Part shown: piece after piece, positions 15,866 through 23,785 of the stretch | How positions within the stretch are numbered: the first letter of the stretch is position 1 | How the letters are laid out: each line of letters begins with the position of its first letter | Assembly (NCBI GenBank): GCA_016191435.1 | Contig: JACPOQ010000043.1 | Span: 186,001 to 250,000 of the forward strand | Length of the DNA: 64,000 bases | Direction: 5' to 3' | Origin: Chloroflexota bacterium | GTDB taxonomy: Bacteria > Chloroflexota > Dehalococcoidia > Tepidiformales > Tepidiformaceae | Notes under the pieces: generated by a model | The model's input: the letters and a program-made list of their open reading frames with translations, nothing else | Told to the model about the DNA's origin: nothing | Database searches by the model: none | Position numbers and translations under genes: made by a program

Positions 15866-17617
15866 ATGCCCGACATTCGCTGGATCGAAGACCAACCATA
15901 CCGCCCGAAGGCCCCATTCCTGACGCGGGCGAACGTCGGGGAGGTGGTGCCCGAGCCGCCGAGCCCGGCCGGCTGGGACCTCGTCTGGGACAAGGGCGGA
16001 TCCATGGCGGGCTGGCGCGACTGCTCGGTGAACCGCCTCGGGGTCGGGGACGAAGAGCTCGACCCGAACCCGGACCGCACGGACTGGATTGGCCTCTGCG
16101 GCGGCTACGGCTACCTCAATGCCTCCTGGATCCGCGTGTGGGGCGAACGCACACCTGGGATGTCGGCGGCGGCGATCGACGCGGCCTATTTCGGCGACCA
16201 CCCGGACGTCCCGCCATATGTGCAGGAACCCTGGCACACGAACCCGGCCACCACGGCCAGGATGACGGAATGGCTCGGGTGGGTGCTCGGTGATGGCGAC
16301 CAGAGCGAGCTGGAGGAAGACCGCCGGTATGCGCGCGAGATCCACGCCGCGCGGCCGCCGCTGGAATCGCTGACGGACGCGGAGCTGCTGGAACGCGCGG
16401 TGAGCCTGCGGCCGGTGTGCCGCCGGATGTTCGACCAGCACATCAACCAGAGCGGCGCTGCCGCGATCGGTCCCGGCGTGCTGGCTGCGATCTGCGCCGC
16501 GATCGGGCGGCCCGAGGCGGCGATGCGGCTGCTCGCGGGGCTGGGCGGCGTCGACTCGGCGGCGCCGTCGTTCGCGATGTGGGAGTTGAGCCGGGCGGTG
16601 CGGGAATCGGCGATGCTCACGGCGCTGTTCGACGGCGGCCCGGCCGGGCTGAATGAGAAGCTGCGTGCATCATCGGAGCCGGATGTGACCGCCTTCTGCC
16701 GGGCCCTGGACGGCTTCCTCGATGAGTTCGGGTCCCGCGGGCCGAACGAGTGGGACATCATGGCGCCCTCGTGGGAGACGAAGCCTGACATCGCGCTCGC
16801 CGCCATCGACCGCATGCGGCTCGCGGCGGATTCGGAATCGCCGATGGGCAACAACGCCTCGCGGGAAGCGGAACGGAAGGCGCTGATCGAGGAGATCTCG
16901 GAGGTTTTGAGCGCCGATGCAGCGGCGAAGGCCCAGTTCCTGGCCGCCGCGGCGAGCGCCGCGAGGTTCGTGCCCGGGCGTGAGCGTTCGAAGACGAACA
17001 TCATCCGCGTGATCGAAGAGAGCCGCGTGGCCATCTGGGAAATTGGGCGGCGGGCCGTTGCGCGCGGCGCGATCGACCAGCCCAACGACATCTGCTTCCT
17101 CTTCGAGGACGAGTTGCGGGCGATGACGGAGGGCAAGCTCGGCGAGCTGCGGGGACTCATCGAGCCGCGAAAGCGCTACCACGAATGGCTCCTGACGCTG
17201 GAGCCGCCGTTCATCATCAACGGGCCACCGCCGCCGAACACCACGTGGCCGAAGCGCTCGGACCGCGTCGTCGAGGCGGTAACCGCGGGGCAGGTGCTCC
17301 AGGGGATGCCGGGGTGCCCGGGCCTGGCGCGGGGGCGCGCGCGGGTGGTGCTCAGCCCCGCCGACCCGACCATCCTCGAGCCGGGCGACATCCTCATCGC
17401 GCCAATGACGGACCCGGCGTGGACGCCGCTGTTCGTGCCCTCGGCCGGGGTGGTTGTGGATGTTGGCGCAGCACTGAGCCACGCGATCATCGTCAGCCGA
17501 GAGCTGGGGATCCCATGCGTGGTTTCGGTGACGGGCGCCTCGCAGCGGATCCCGGATGGCGCACTCATCGAAGTCGATGGCGACGCCGGTACGGTGCGCA
17601 TCATCGAGCTGCCATAG
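15866..17617 (+). CDS. PEP-utilising enzyme, mobile (swivel) domain protein without ATP-grasp domain
   Basis: 583 residues. The C-terminal ~80 residues are a phosphohistidine swivel domain: GAALSHAIIVSRELGIPCVV with His539, as in PEP synthase, PPDK and rifampin phosphotransferase. The preceding ~500 residues are helical and resemble the middle region of PEP-synthase-like proteins (e.g. RPVCRRMFDQHINQSG, GPNEWDIMAPSWE). No N-terminal ATP-grasp domain is present and none is encoded nearby, so catalysis needs a partner or the protein is a remnant or regulator. A long 5' spacing (105 bases) separates it from the PIG-L gene. Confidence 0.85.
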   Translation: MPDIRWIEDQPYRPKAPFLTRANVGEVVPEPPSPAGWDLVWDKGGSMAGWRDCSVNRLGVGDEELDPNPDRTDWIGLCGGYGYLNASWIRVWGERTPGMSAAAIDAAYFGDHPDVPPYVQEPWHTNPATTARMTEWLGWVLGDGDQSELEEDRRYAREIHAARPPLESLTDAELLERAVSLRPVCRRMFDQHINQSGAAAIGPGVLAAICAAIGRPEAAMRLLAGLGGVDSAAPSFAMWELSRAVRESAMLTALFDGGPAGLNEKLRASSEPDVTAFCRALDGFLDEFGSRGPNEWDIMAPSWETKPDIALAAIDRMRLAADSESPMGNNASREAERKALIEEISEVLSADAAAKAQFLAAAASAARFVPGRERSKTNIIRVIEESRVAIWEIGRRAVARGAIDQPNDICFLFEDELRAMTEGKLGELRGLIEPRKRYHEWLLTLEPPFIINGPPPPNTTWPKRSDRVVEAVTAGQVLQGMPGCPGLARGRARVVLSPADPTILEPGDILIAPMTDPAWTPLFVPSAGVVVDVGAALSHAIIVSRELGIPCVVSVTGASQRIPDGALIEVDGDAGTVRIIELP

Positions 17618-17650
17618 ACGAAGGACCCGGGGGCGAGGACGCGCGGCTGG

Positions 17651-20143
17651 CTAGAAGGTCACGCGGCGGAGCTTGCCGCCACTGAAGACGTACGCGACGC
17701 CGTTGTGGATGGCAAAGGCGCTCATCGCCTTGAAATCGGGGTGGCGGTACTGGCGGTCGAACGCGCCATCGCGGCGGAGGACGATGAGGCGGTCGTTCGA
17801 GGCGTCGAGCAGGGCGAGGTCGCCGTTCTTCGAGACGGGCTGCGGCGCCTCGGGCGCGACGAGCCGCTTATCGATGCCGGACTCGGAGAGAACGAGCGAG
17901 AGGGTGCCGGCGAACCGGCGGACCGCGCCATTGGCATCGGCCGTGACGATCTCGGAATCAACCATCAGGCGGCGGGCGGCGGCGAGGTCCGGGGTATCGA
18001 GCACCTTCGTGGGCGGGCCGCTGAAGCCGCCATCCGAGGGCGAGAAGCGGTAGACAACGGACTGCTGCGAATCGAGGACGTAGAGGTCGCGGCCATAGAC
18101 GGCGATGTCGGTCACGGTGAGGTTGCCGGGTGCGCTGAACGCCACCTGGCGCAGGCCCGCCGAAGCGGAGTACGCCCACAACGCGCGGCCGCTATCGACG
18201 AGCAGGAGGGACGGGCCGCCAAGGTCCTGGCTATCGAGGAAGGCGGAGGCGATGGGGCGCCCGCGCTTCGCGTCCTTGTCCTCGCTGTAGATGACTTTGC
18301 GGTCAGTTTGTCCATCCAGCGGCATGGCGATGACCTGGTTGGAGGCGCTGTCGAGGACGAAGGCGGTGTCGGCGGAGATCTCGAGACGGGTGGCGGCGAC
18401 GGGCTTGTCGCCGAACTGCTCCAGGCTGCCGAGCACGTCGACGGCTGCAGGCGTCTTGATCGCGTCCATGTTGGAGAGCGCCGCGGCGACTTCGGCGATG
18501 AGCTGCTCGGCTTCCGGGCCGCGGTCGGGCGAGTCGCGGGCTTCGAGGAGGAGGGCCTGGGCTTCGGTGAGCGCCTTGCGCTTCTCGGTCGCATCCTGCT
18601 GCGAACCTGCAACGGCAATCTTCAGTTGGGCGCCATCGATGAGGGTGGCGTACCGCTGGCCCTGCTCCTTGCCGAGCATCCGGGGCACGGTGACCAGGCC
18701 GACGAGCGTCAAGAGGATGGAAAGTCCAACGAGGATCACGAGCCACGTCGGAGGCAGCTTGTCGGCCGTGATGGTGCGGCGCGAAAGGCTACCGCCGCCC
18801 TTCCAGCGGCCGGAGTGCTTCGAGCGGACGCGCACGAGGCTGCCGCCGGTGCTGATGGTGCTCGCGTTTTCGCCGGCGATGGTCTCGCTCATGCTACTCA
18901 GCACGGCCGGGCGCGAGCGGAGGCCTTCGGCAAGCTCGTTCACAAGCGGGATGTCATCGGTATTGACGGCGGGAGCGGGAGGAGCTTCTTCGCGCACAAG
19001 GCCGCGGGAGAAGCTGCCGCGGCGCTGGTGCTGGCGGCGCTGCTCGTTCGAGGCCATGGCCGGCGGCGGTTCGGGCTGACCCGCCGGGCCGGCGCCGCGC
19101 CACACGGGCCGCGAGGCATGGACGGCGGCCGGCGCCTGCTGGGGCAGTGCGGCGGCGCGGGAGAATGCGGCGGTCACGCGGCGCTCTTCGGCGAGCCGCG
19201 CGAGGACGTTTTCGCCCGAGGCCCGGCGCAGCGGCTCAATGCGCTCGGCGGCAACGGCGGGGACGCGCGACGCGCTGCGCGCGCGGATGCCGATGCTGAT
19301 GAGCTGCTGGCGTGCGGCGGCGGCAAGCTCGACCGGCTGGTCTTCGATGAAGAGGCTCGGCTGGAACGAGTTCGAGGGTTCGGTTTCGTTCGCGGTGCGG
19401 GCCTCTGCGGCCGCGGGCTCGGGAGCGGGGAGGCTGCTGGTGGCGTCGATGACGAAGCCATCGTTGTCCTCGGCCTTGCGCGCGAAGTCCGAGGGCCGGC
19501 CAGGTGAGGTCACGAGCACAACGGTGACATGCCTGAGGTCCTGGACACGGTGCCAGAGTTCGGGCAGCACCTGCTCGGCGGGCAACTGGAGAATGCCGGC
19601 GATGATCTCGTCATCGCAGGCGGCGAGCGCGGCGGTGGAGACGAGCAGCAGGCGGTCGCCGGGGGCGAAGGTGACGGCCGTCAGCTGCGCATCGATGGCG
19701 CCGGCGCCGAGGGGGCGGCCGTGGGCTTCGTCCGCGAAATACGCGGTGACGGCGCCGTTCGACATGTGGAAGGCGGCGGAGGGGCCGGCCTGCGCGATGA
19801 CGGCCTGGCCACCGCGGCGCCCGAGGCAACAGATGCCCAGGCTGACGCGGTGGGGCGCGATGGACTTGCGGTTCCAATCGATGAGGTTGCGCTGGGCATC
19901 CTGGAAGATGCGCTGGAGGGCCCCCGTGAGGCTCATATCGAGGCCGCCCCACGCATGCCCCGCAGTCGAGACGACATGGCCCGCGAACGCCTCGCCGGCG
20001 GGCGTGGTGCCTTCGGCGACGATGTAGAGCTCAGCCCTGTCGTCGACAGGCCCTTTGCCGTGAAAAATCCCGGCATTGGGGCCCCGGTCGACCGGTTCGC
20101 CATCAACGATCGCGAACTGGCCCACCTGGAGTGGTTCGGTCAA
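17651..20143 (-). CDS. Large single-pass membrane protein: PP2C-like domain, helix, beta-propeller-like domain
   Basis: 830 residues from TTG 20143 (AAGGA upstream). Residues 1-225 follow a PP2C phosphatase pattern (DDRAELYIVAEGT, GHVVSTAGHAWGGLDMS, FAPGDRLLLVSTAALAACDDE, VTVVLVTS), but the metal-binding Asp motifs are degenerate. A long Ala/Pro/Glu-rich linker leads to one membrane helix (about 468-490, PTWLVILVGLSILLTLVGL). The outer part (about 560-830) shows repeated short strands (FVLDSASNQVIAMPLDG, LYVLDSQQSVVYRFSP, LALLDASNDRLIVLRR) typical of a propeller. Possibly a transmembrane sensor coupled to Ser/Thr kinase signalling; no kinase is nearby. Confidence 0.8.
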   Translation of the reverse strand: MTEPLQVGQFAIVDGEPVDRGPNAGIFHGKGPVDDRAELYIVAEGTTPAGEAFAGHVVSTAGHAWGGLDMSLTGALQRIFQDAQRNLIDWNRKSIAPHRVSLGICCLGRRGGQAVIAQAGPSAAFHMSNGAVTAYFADEAHGRPLGAGAIDAQLTAVTFAPGDRLLLVSTAALAACDDEIIAGILQLPAEQVLPELWHRVQDLRHVTVVLVTSPGRPSDFARKAEDNDGFVIDATSSLPAPEPAAAEARTANETEPSNSFQPSLFIEDQPVELAAAARQQLISIGIRARSASRVPAVAAERIEPLRRASGENVLARLAEERRVTAAFSRAAALPQQAPAAVHASRPVWRGAGPAGQPEPPPAMASNEQRRQHQRRGSFSRGLVREEAPPAPAVNTDDIPLVNELAEGLRSRPAVLSSMSETIAGENASTISTGGSLVRVRSKHSGRWKGGGSLSRRTITADKLPPTWLVILVGLSILLTLVGLVTVPRMLGKEQGQRYATLIDGAQLKIAVAGSQQDATEKRKALTEAQALLLEARDSPDRGPEAEQLIAEVAAALSNMDAIKTPAAVDVLGSLEQFGDKPVAATRLEISADTAFVLDSASNQVIAMPLDGQTDRKVIYSEDKDAKRGRPIASAFLDSQDLGGPSLLLVDSGRALWAYSASAGLRQVAFSAPGNLTVTDIAVYGRDLYVLDSQQSVVYRFSPSDGGFSGPPTKVLDTPDLAAARRLMVDSEIVTADANGAVRRFAGTLSLVLSESGIDKRLVAPEAPQPVSKNGDLALLDASNDRLIVLRRDGAFDRQYRHPDFKAMSAFAIHNGVAYVFSGGKLRRVTF

Positions 20144-20490
20144 AAGGGACCGTCCTTACCAACGCAGATAGGCGGGGGCGGCCGGAACCGGCCCCCGGCG
20201 CCCTTCTCGCAAGCGAAAAGGCACCCCGCCAACGCCGGGACGGCCAACACTATCTCCCGGTGAGGCTCATGAAAGCAACCCTTTCGGGAAGCATCGATGG
20301 GGGAAACCCCGCGATCCATGGTCAGGATTCACGCATTCGATAAGTGATTATGACGTGTGCCAGGCACAGAGACGGATGGCATACATCCTGCAAAACTGTC
20401 TACGCAACTCCAGGCCTACCCCTGGCCGTAGGCTCGGCGCCCCGCTGCCGCCAAGCTGTTCCGTTGGTATCCTCCGCAGGGACGCTGACT

Positions 20491-20496
20491 TATAGT
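20491..20496 (+). promoter_or_regulatory. -10 element TATAGT, leaderless spacing
   Basis: TATAGT lies 7 bases before the ATG at 20504 of the transglutaminase-like gene. The 240 bases upstream (20264-20490) contain no gene that I can support and no RNA motif that I recognise. Confidence 0.5.
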
Positions 20497-20503
20497 GGCG
20501 GCC

Positions 20504-21544
20504 ATGCGAAGTTGCCTGAGCACCCGGCCGGAGCGGCGGCGATGGCGATGTGCTTCGATTGCCGTTGGCCTGGTGCTCGTGCTCTTCCTGCTGGGGAGTT
20601 GCGGCGGAAACGACGGCGCCGCTAGCGAGGTCCCGACTGCCCAGCCCTCTGCGGTGTCCAACGCCACCGCACCGGGATCGTCTTCAACAACCGCACCGGC
20701 GGTGGGGACAGCTGCCGACGGAACCGCGCTGTATCCCGAAGACTATGAGCAGATCGCCCGGTTCTGGCTGAAGCAATACGTCGAGGAGCAGGTTCCGGTG
20801 CTCGCTAACCCAGCAGCGGACGACTGGACCAAGGTCAATGCTCTGCGGGAGTGGGCCTACGGATTCATTGATAGCGCCGCACCGGTGTGCCTTCTCGACA
20901 ACGACTATGGCGCCCAGATCTCTCAAAAGCTGGCGTTTGTCATGGAACTGCTGCTCGAAAACCGCGGTGGATTTGCCTGCGGGGGCACGGCGAACGTCCT
21001 CACGGGGTTGTACAGGCTCTTCGGCTACACAAGCTACGCGTACAACATGGGCCAGCTCGAGGGCTCCTGGACCCACGTTGTTTCCCTTGTACAAATAATG
21101 GTCGATGGGCGGTCCGTCCTCTCCGTCCAAGACGCATTTCTGGGCTTCACGCTGAAAGAGGACGGCCAACCGCTAGACTTTTCCAGATTGCTGGATCTTC
21201 TCGGATCTCGGCAGGCAGACAGGGTCGAAATTGCCTCGACGAAACAAATGTGCAAACCCGCAGCGTTGCCTGCAGCGTCGCCGGGGGCGGTCGAGGAGCT
21301 TGGTAAGTACTACACCATCTCGTATCTCGGCACTGATGGACGAGTGACCGAATATTGCTACGACCTGAATCTCAAGACGTTGGCCACCGGTCCTGAATAC
21401 GTGCAGGCAATCGCCAATCGGACGGGACAGGCGAACTTCCTCTATATCTTCCTTTTGCCGCTCGGGACGTCCGGCGAAGCACCTGCGGAGGCTCTCGCTG
21501 CGCATGCGAAAGAAGAGTTGGCTCGCTTGAAAGCCATGCCCTGA
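20504..21544 (+). CDS. Lipoprotein with transglutaminase-like cysteine protease domain
   Basis: 346 residues from ATG 20504. Signal peptide with lipobox LLGSC (Cys33), then a Ser/Thr/Pro/Ala linker to about 75. The core has the transglutaminase-like order Cys159 (ENRGGFACGGTANV), His191 (GSWTHVVSLVQI) and Asp210 (LSVQDAFLGF), with GLYRLFGYTSYAYNMG between. Such domains act as peptidases, deamidases or cross-linkers outside the membrane. GC in sampled lines is about 57%, well below the neighbours. It lies tail to tail with the radical SAM gene (10 bases between stops), so a shared function is plausible but not shown. Confidence 0.8.
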   Translation: MRSCLSTRPERRRWRCASIAVGLVLVLFLLGSCGGNDGAASEVPTAQPSAVSNATAPGSSSTTAPAVGTAADGTALYPEDYEQIARFWLKQYVEEQVPVLANPAADDWTKVNALREWAYGFIDSAAPVCLLDNDYGAQISQKLAFVMELLLENRGGFACGGTANVLTGLYRLFGYTSYAYNMGQLEGSWTHVVSLVQIMVDGRSVLSVQDAFLGFTLKEDGQPLDFSRLLDLLGSRQADRVEIASTKQMCKPAALPAASPGAVEELGKYYTISYLGTDGRVTEYCYDLNLKTLATGPEYVQAIANRTGQANFLYIFLLPLGTSGEAPAEALAAHAKEELARLKAMP

Positions 21545-21554
21545 CAGGGCCAAC

Positions 21555-23180
21555 TCAGTATTTCGGGCGGGCGGGGGCCATTTCGACGATGGAGTCGAGG
21601 CCGATAAGCGCGCCGCTTGACGCTGGCCGGGCGATCGAGATGCGGGTCGGGAGCACAACCTCCGCACCCGGCGTCCCCGTGAATACGATGCGGACACTCT
21701 TTGATGTGGCTTCGACGCGAAACACGCGCTGCTCCACGCACCCATCGAGGGCGCGGTCGGCTTCGGCCACGGTTTGGAATGCGTCATCCTGAACGTAGCT
21801 CCGGGCTTGTGGCGCCTTAGCGTGCGCCGGCCATTCGCACGCCACGCGAAGCCATTGCGGCTCGGCGGCACCGATGTCTACGAAACGAGTGGCCACGTGG
21901 TCGTTGAGCGTGCCGGACTCCATGAGCAACGCAGATTCCTCAGCACGCCATTCGAGTTGGCCGTTGGCGTCGTAGAAGTTCCGTTCGAGCTCCCCGGCGA
22001 GCTGGGCGGCCCGCAGGTCGAGGACGGACGTCCAGGTGGAGCTTTCGAGGACACCGGAAACATCATCGCGGCGGCTGAGGTAGACGGCGAGGTTCGTCGA
22101 TGCCCGTGCATACAGATTTTCCAGTTGGACGGCTCCACTCGAAAAGCGGGACGGTTGAAGTACAGCAATCGCGCGCTCGAAATGCCCGGCCCAGTCGGAG
22201 ATGCCAAGCAGCAACTCCGGATGGGCGATAACATTCTCGCGTTCGAACGTCGCCTCGATTCCACGAGCATCGATGAAATCGTAGAAGCTCGGGCGAATGC
22301 CGTGGTCCAGACACCAGCGGGCATAGTCTTCAAGGCGCGGAATGTTCGTCGCCAGAACCATGCAGGGCGACTGGACGTGCCATGGGAACCCGAGTTCGCG
22401 ACCGGTCTCGATGAAGCTGGCGATGTTCTCGGCGACGGCGTTCCACGACGCGCCGAGTCGAATCGCCTCGTACTCTTCTCCCATCGAATCGAGGCTGACA
22501 ACGAGGTGGAGGTTCTTCTTCTTGCGAAGCAGGTCCATGAACTTGTGGTGCAGGGTGCCATTCGTGCAGATGGTGAGATGAACTGACTCGAACTCCGGAT
22601 CTTCGATAATGGCCCGCATGAACTTAAGCGCTTCAACGAGGACAAATGGCTCGCCGCCGATGACCGTGATGTCGATGGCCCGCTTTAGCTCTTCGCGCCA
22701 GGCGAGCACAGATTCCGCGGAGACCTGACGCCTCAACGTGCCACGCCTTGGGACCTGGTGGCACATCACGCATGACAAATTGCAGGCGAAGCCGAAATTG
22801 ACGTAGAACCGCATCGGAGTGGCGCGCGTCTTCTCGCGCCCGGCCTGATAGTCCTCGACCGCCAACTTCCAGTTCTCAGCCTGCGCGGGGCTCCAGTCCG
22901 GCTCTTCGTTCAAGAATCGTGGGTAGTAAAGTTCCGCTTCGCCGCGGTGGTCGAAGAAGTAGCAACTCGCGCAACCGCCCGAAAGGTCGCCGCCGTTGGG
23001 GCTGTTGAGGCGGCGGATGGCCTTCATGCGGTCGCTGTTCCAGTAGTGGTCAAGCGGCATGGGCTCGTCGAGCCAGGGGTCCTTTTCGCCGGAGTAGTAG
23101 CAGCAGGCGCTGACGCAGTCGTCGGCGGAGGAGATGTTGAGTTCGTACCAGGCGGCGTGGCAGGCGGAATTCAGGCGCAT
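21555..23180 (-). CDS. Twitch/SPASM-type radical SAM protein next to minipeptide genes
   Basis: 541 residues. The radical SAM cluster motif is CNLSCVMC (Cys133, Cys137, Cys140), followed by VIGGEPFV (GGE at 175-177). Unusually, an Fe-S-like region precedes the barrel: Cys7, Cys22, Cys26-Cys27 and a CASC pair (Cys70, Cys73) around YWNSDRMKAIRRLNS, as in 'twitch domain' radical SAM proteins. After the barrel (ending about 330) comes a ~200-residue extension with a beta-rich end that I do not recognise. Two 17-20-residue peptide genes lie upstream on the same strand. Likely a peptide-modifying enzyme; substrate inferred only from neighbourhood. GC is below the window average. Confidence 0.8.
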   Translation of the reverse strand: MRLNSACHAAWYELNISSADDCVSACCYYSGEKDPWLDEPMPLDHYWNSDRMKAIRRLNSPNGGDLSGGCASCYFFDHRGEAELYYPRFLNEEPDWSPAQAENWKLAVEDYQAGREKTRATPMRFYVNFGFACNLSCVMCHQVPRRGTLRRQVSAESVLAWREELKRAIDITVIGGEPFVLVEALKFMRAIIEDPEFESVHLTICTNGTLHHKFMDLLRKKKNLHLVVSLDSMGEEYEAIRLGASWNAVAENIASFIETGRELGFPWHVQSPCMVLATNIPRLEDYARWCLDHGIRPSFYDFIDARGIEATFERENVIAHPELLLGISDWAGHFERAIAVLQPSRFSSGAVQLENLYARASTNLAVYLSRRDDVSGVLESSTWTSVLDLRAAQLAGELERNFYDANGQLEWRAEESALLMESGTLNDHVATRFVDIGAAEPQWLRVACEWPAHAKAPQARSYVQDDAFQTVAEADRALDGCVEQRVFRVEATSKSVRIVFTGTPGAEVVLPTRISIARPASSGALIGLDSIVEMAPARPKY

Positions 23181-23275
23181 CGCGGCTCCACTCCCCGGGG
23201 CATCTTCGCAGGCTCAGCCTGTGGGCGCCATAGCCTTTGAGGGTCGAACGTCCAGACCAACCCTGTGGGCGCAAA

Positions 23276-23299
23276 CAGGCCCCGCGTCTGCGGGGCCTG
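23276..23299 (-). terminator. Hairpin between minipeptide genes and the radical SAM gene
   Basis: CAGGCCCCGC (23276-23285), loop GTCT, GCGGGGCCTG (23290-23299). On the minus strand a TTTGCG tail follows, identical to the 13-kb locus; on the plus strand TTTTCTTTCT follows, so it can stop either strand. Partial termination would give more peptide than enzyme mRNA. Confidence 0.6.
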
Positions 23300-23427
23300 T
23301 TTTCTTTCTGGTGCTTGTGTTCCAGGCGGGCTTTTGCCTGCTTGCCTCCGGAACGGAGCCGCGTCCCTGATGGTTGAGGGGCGGGATACGTACTCGCTAG
23401 CCTGCCGGAACACCTGTGCGTGGCCCG

Positions 23428-23490
23428 CTAGCGCGAGCCAACAATCGGACCGAACCAAACTCGGTACAGGGCGTGGAGCTTGACTTTCAT
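23428..23490 (-). CDS. Minipeptide of the LHA-Y-VW family (20 residues)
   Basis: Encodes MKVKLHALYRVWFGPIVGSR, with GGGAGGT 6 bases before the ATG. The eight residues LHALYRVW are identical to the upstream peptide, yet four of those eight codons differ silently, so the peptide rather than the DNA is conserved. The tail FGPIVGSR differs from IVQS in the other two copies. Together with the upstream copy it precedes the radical SAM gene on the same strand, separated by a hairpin. Candidate RiPP precursor with a variable C-terminal core; alternative, arrest peptide. Confidence 0.62.
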   Translation of the reverse strand: MKVKLHALYRVWFGPIVGSR

Positions 23491-23536
23491 CTTGCTACCT
23501 CCCGGTTCCTCGGTTTCGAAGGAGTCTGCAGACCGT

Positions 23537-23590
23537 CTAACTCTGCACGATCCAGACTCGGTACAGCGCATGAAGGCGAATCTCGTTCAT
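23537..23590 (-). CDS. Minipeptide of the LHA-Y-VW family (17 residues)
   Basis: Encodes MNEIRLHALYRVWIVQS. It has the best ribosome site in the group, AAGGAGGT ending 8 bases before the ATG, and a good promoter (TTGAAA, 17 bases, TAGGAT at 23639-23667). The start lies 46 bases upstream of the next minipeptide's start region, with a small palindrome between. C-terminal VWIVQS is shared with the orphan at 13.6 kb. Aromatic Tyr and Trp three residues apart would suit radical-based cross-linking. First gene of the presumed peptide-peptide-radical SAM transcript. Confidence 0.65.
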   Translation of the reverse strand: MNEIRLHALYRVWIVQS

Positions 23591-23638
23591 GGCTTCGTAC
23601 CTCCTTGGAACGTCCCGCGGGACGGTTGTTCCGGCCTG

Positions 23639-23667
23639 ATCCTACCTCGCGGCGCGGGCGGTTTCAA
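23639..23667 (-). promoter_or_regulatory. Promoter of the minipeptide/radical SAM unit
   Basis: Minus strand TTGAAA (23662-23667), 17 bases, TAGGAT (23639-23644). Expected start near 23632. A perfect 12-base palindrome GTCCCGCGGGAC (23612-23623) lies in the leader and could be an operator or small hairpin. Confidence 0.6.
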
Positions 23668-23682
23668 TGGGCCGGGCGGCCT

Positions 23683-23713
23683 AAAAAAAGATGGCCCAAC
23701 GGTGCTTCCATCC
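23683..23713 (-). terminator. Terminator of the ispD-ispF operon
   Basis: On the minus strand GATGG...CCATC form a short stem followed by seven T residues (A run at 23683-23689 on the plus strand), about 75 bases after the ispF stop and just upstream of the minipeptide promoter. Confidence 0.6.
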
Positions 23714-23785
23714 TGGCACCGGCGCGCGGCGAGGCGCGGTCGGCGACGATCTTTGGGTGCGAACAGCGCCAGCCAAGGGGCGCGG

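Noticed and set aside
20264..20503. Possible riboswitch or c-di-GMP-type aptamer upstream of the transglutaminase-like gene
   Set aside because: There is a small GGGG-AAA-CCCC hairpin, but no class consensus was found, and a leaderless -10 lies next to the start codon, so a riboswitch leader is unlikely.
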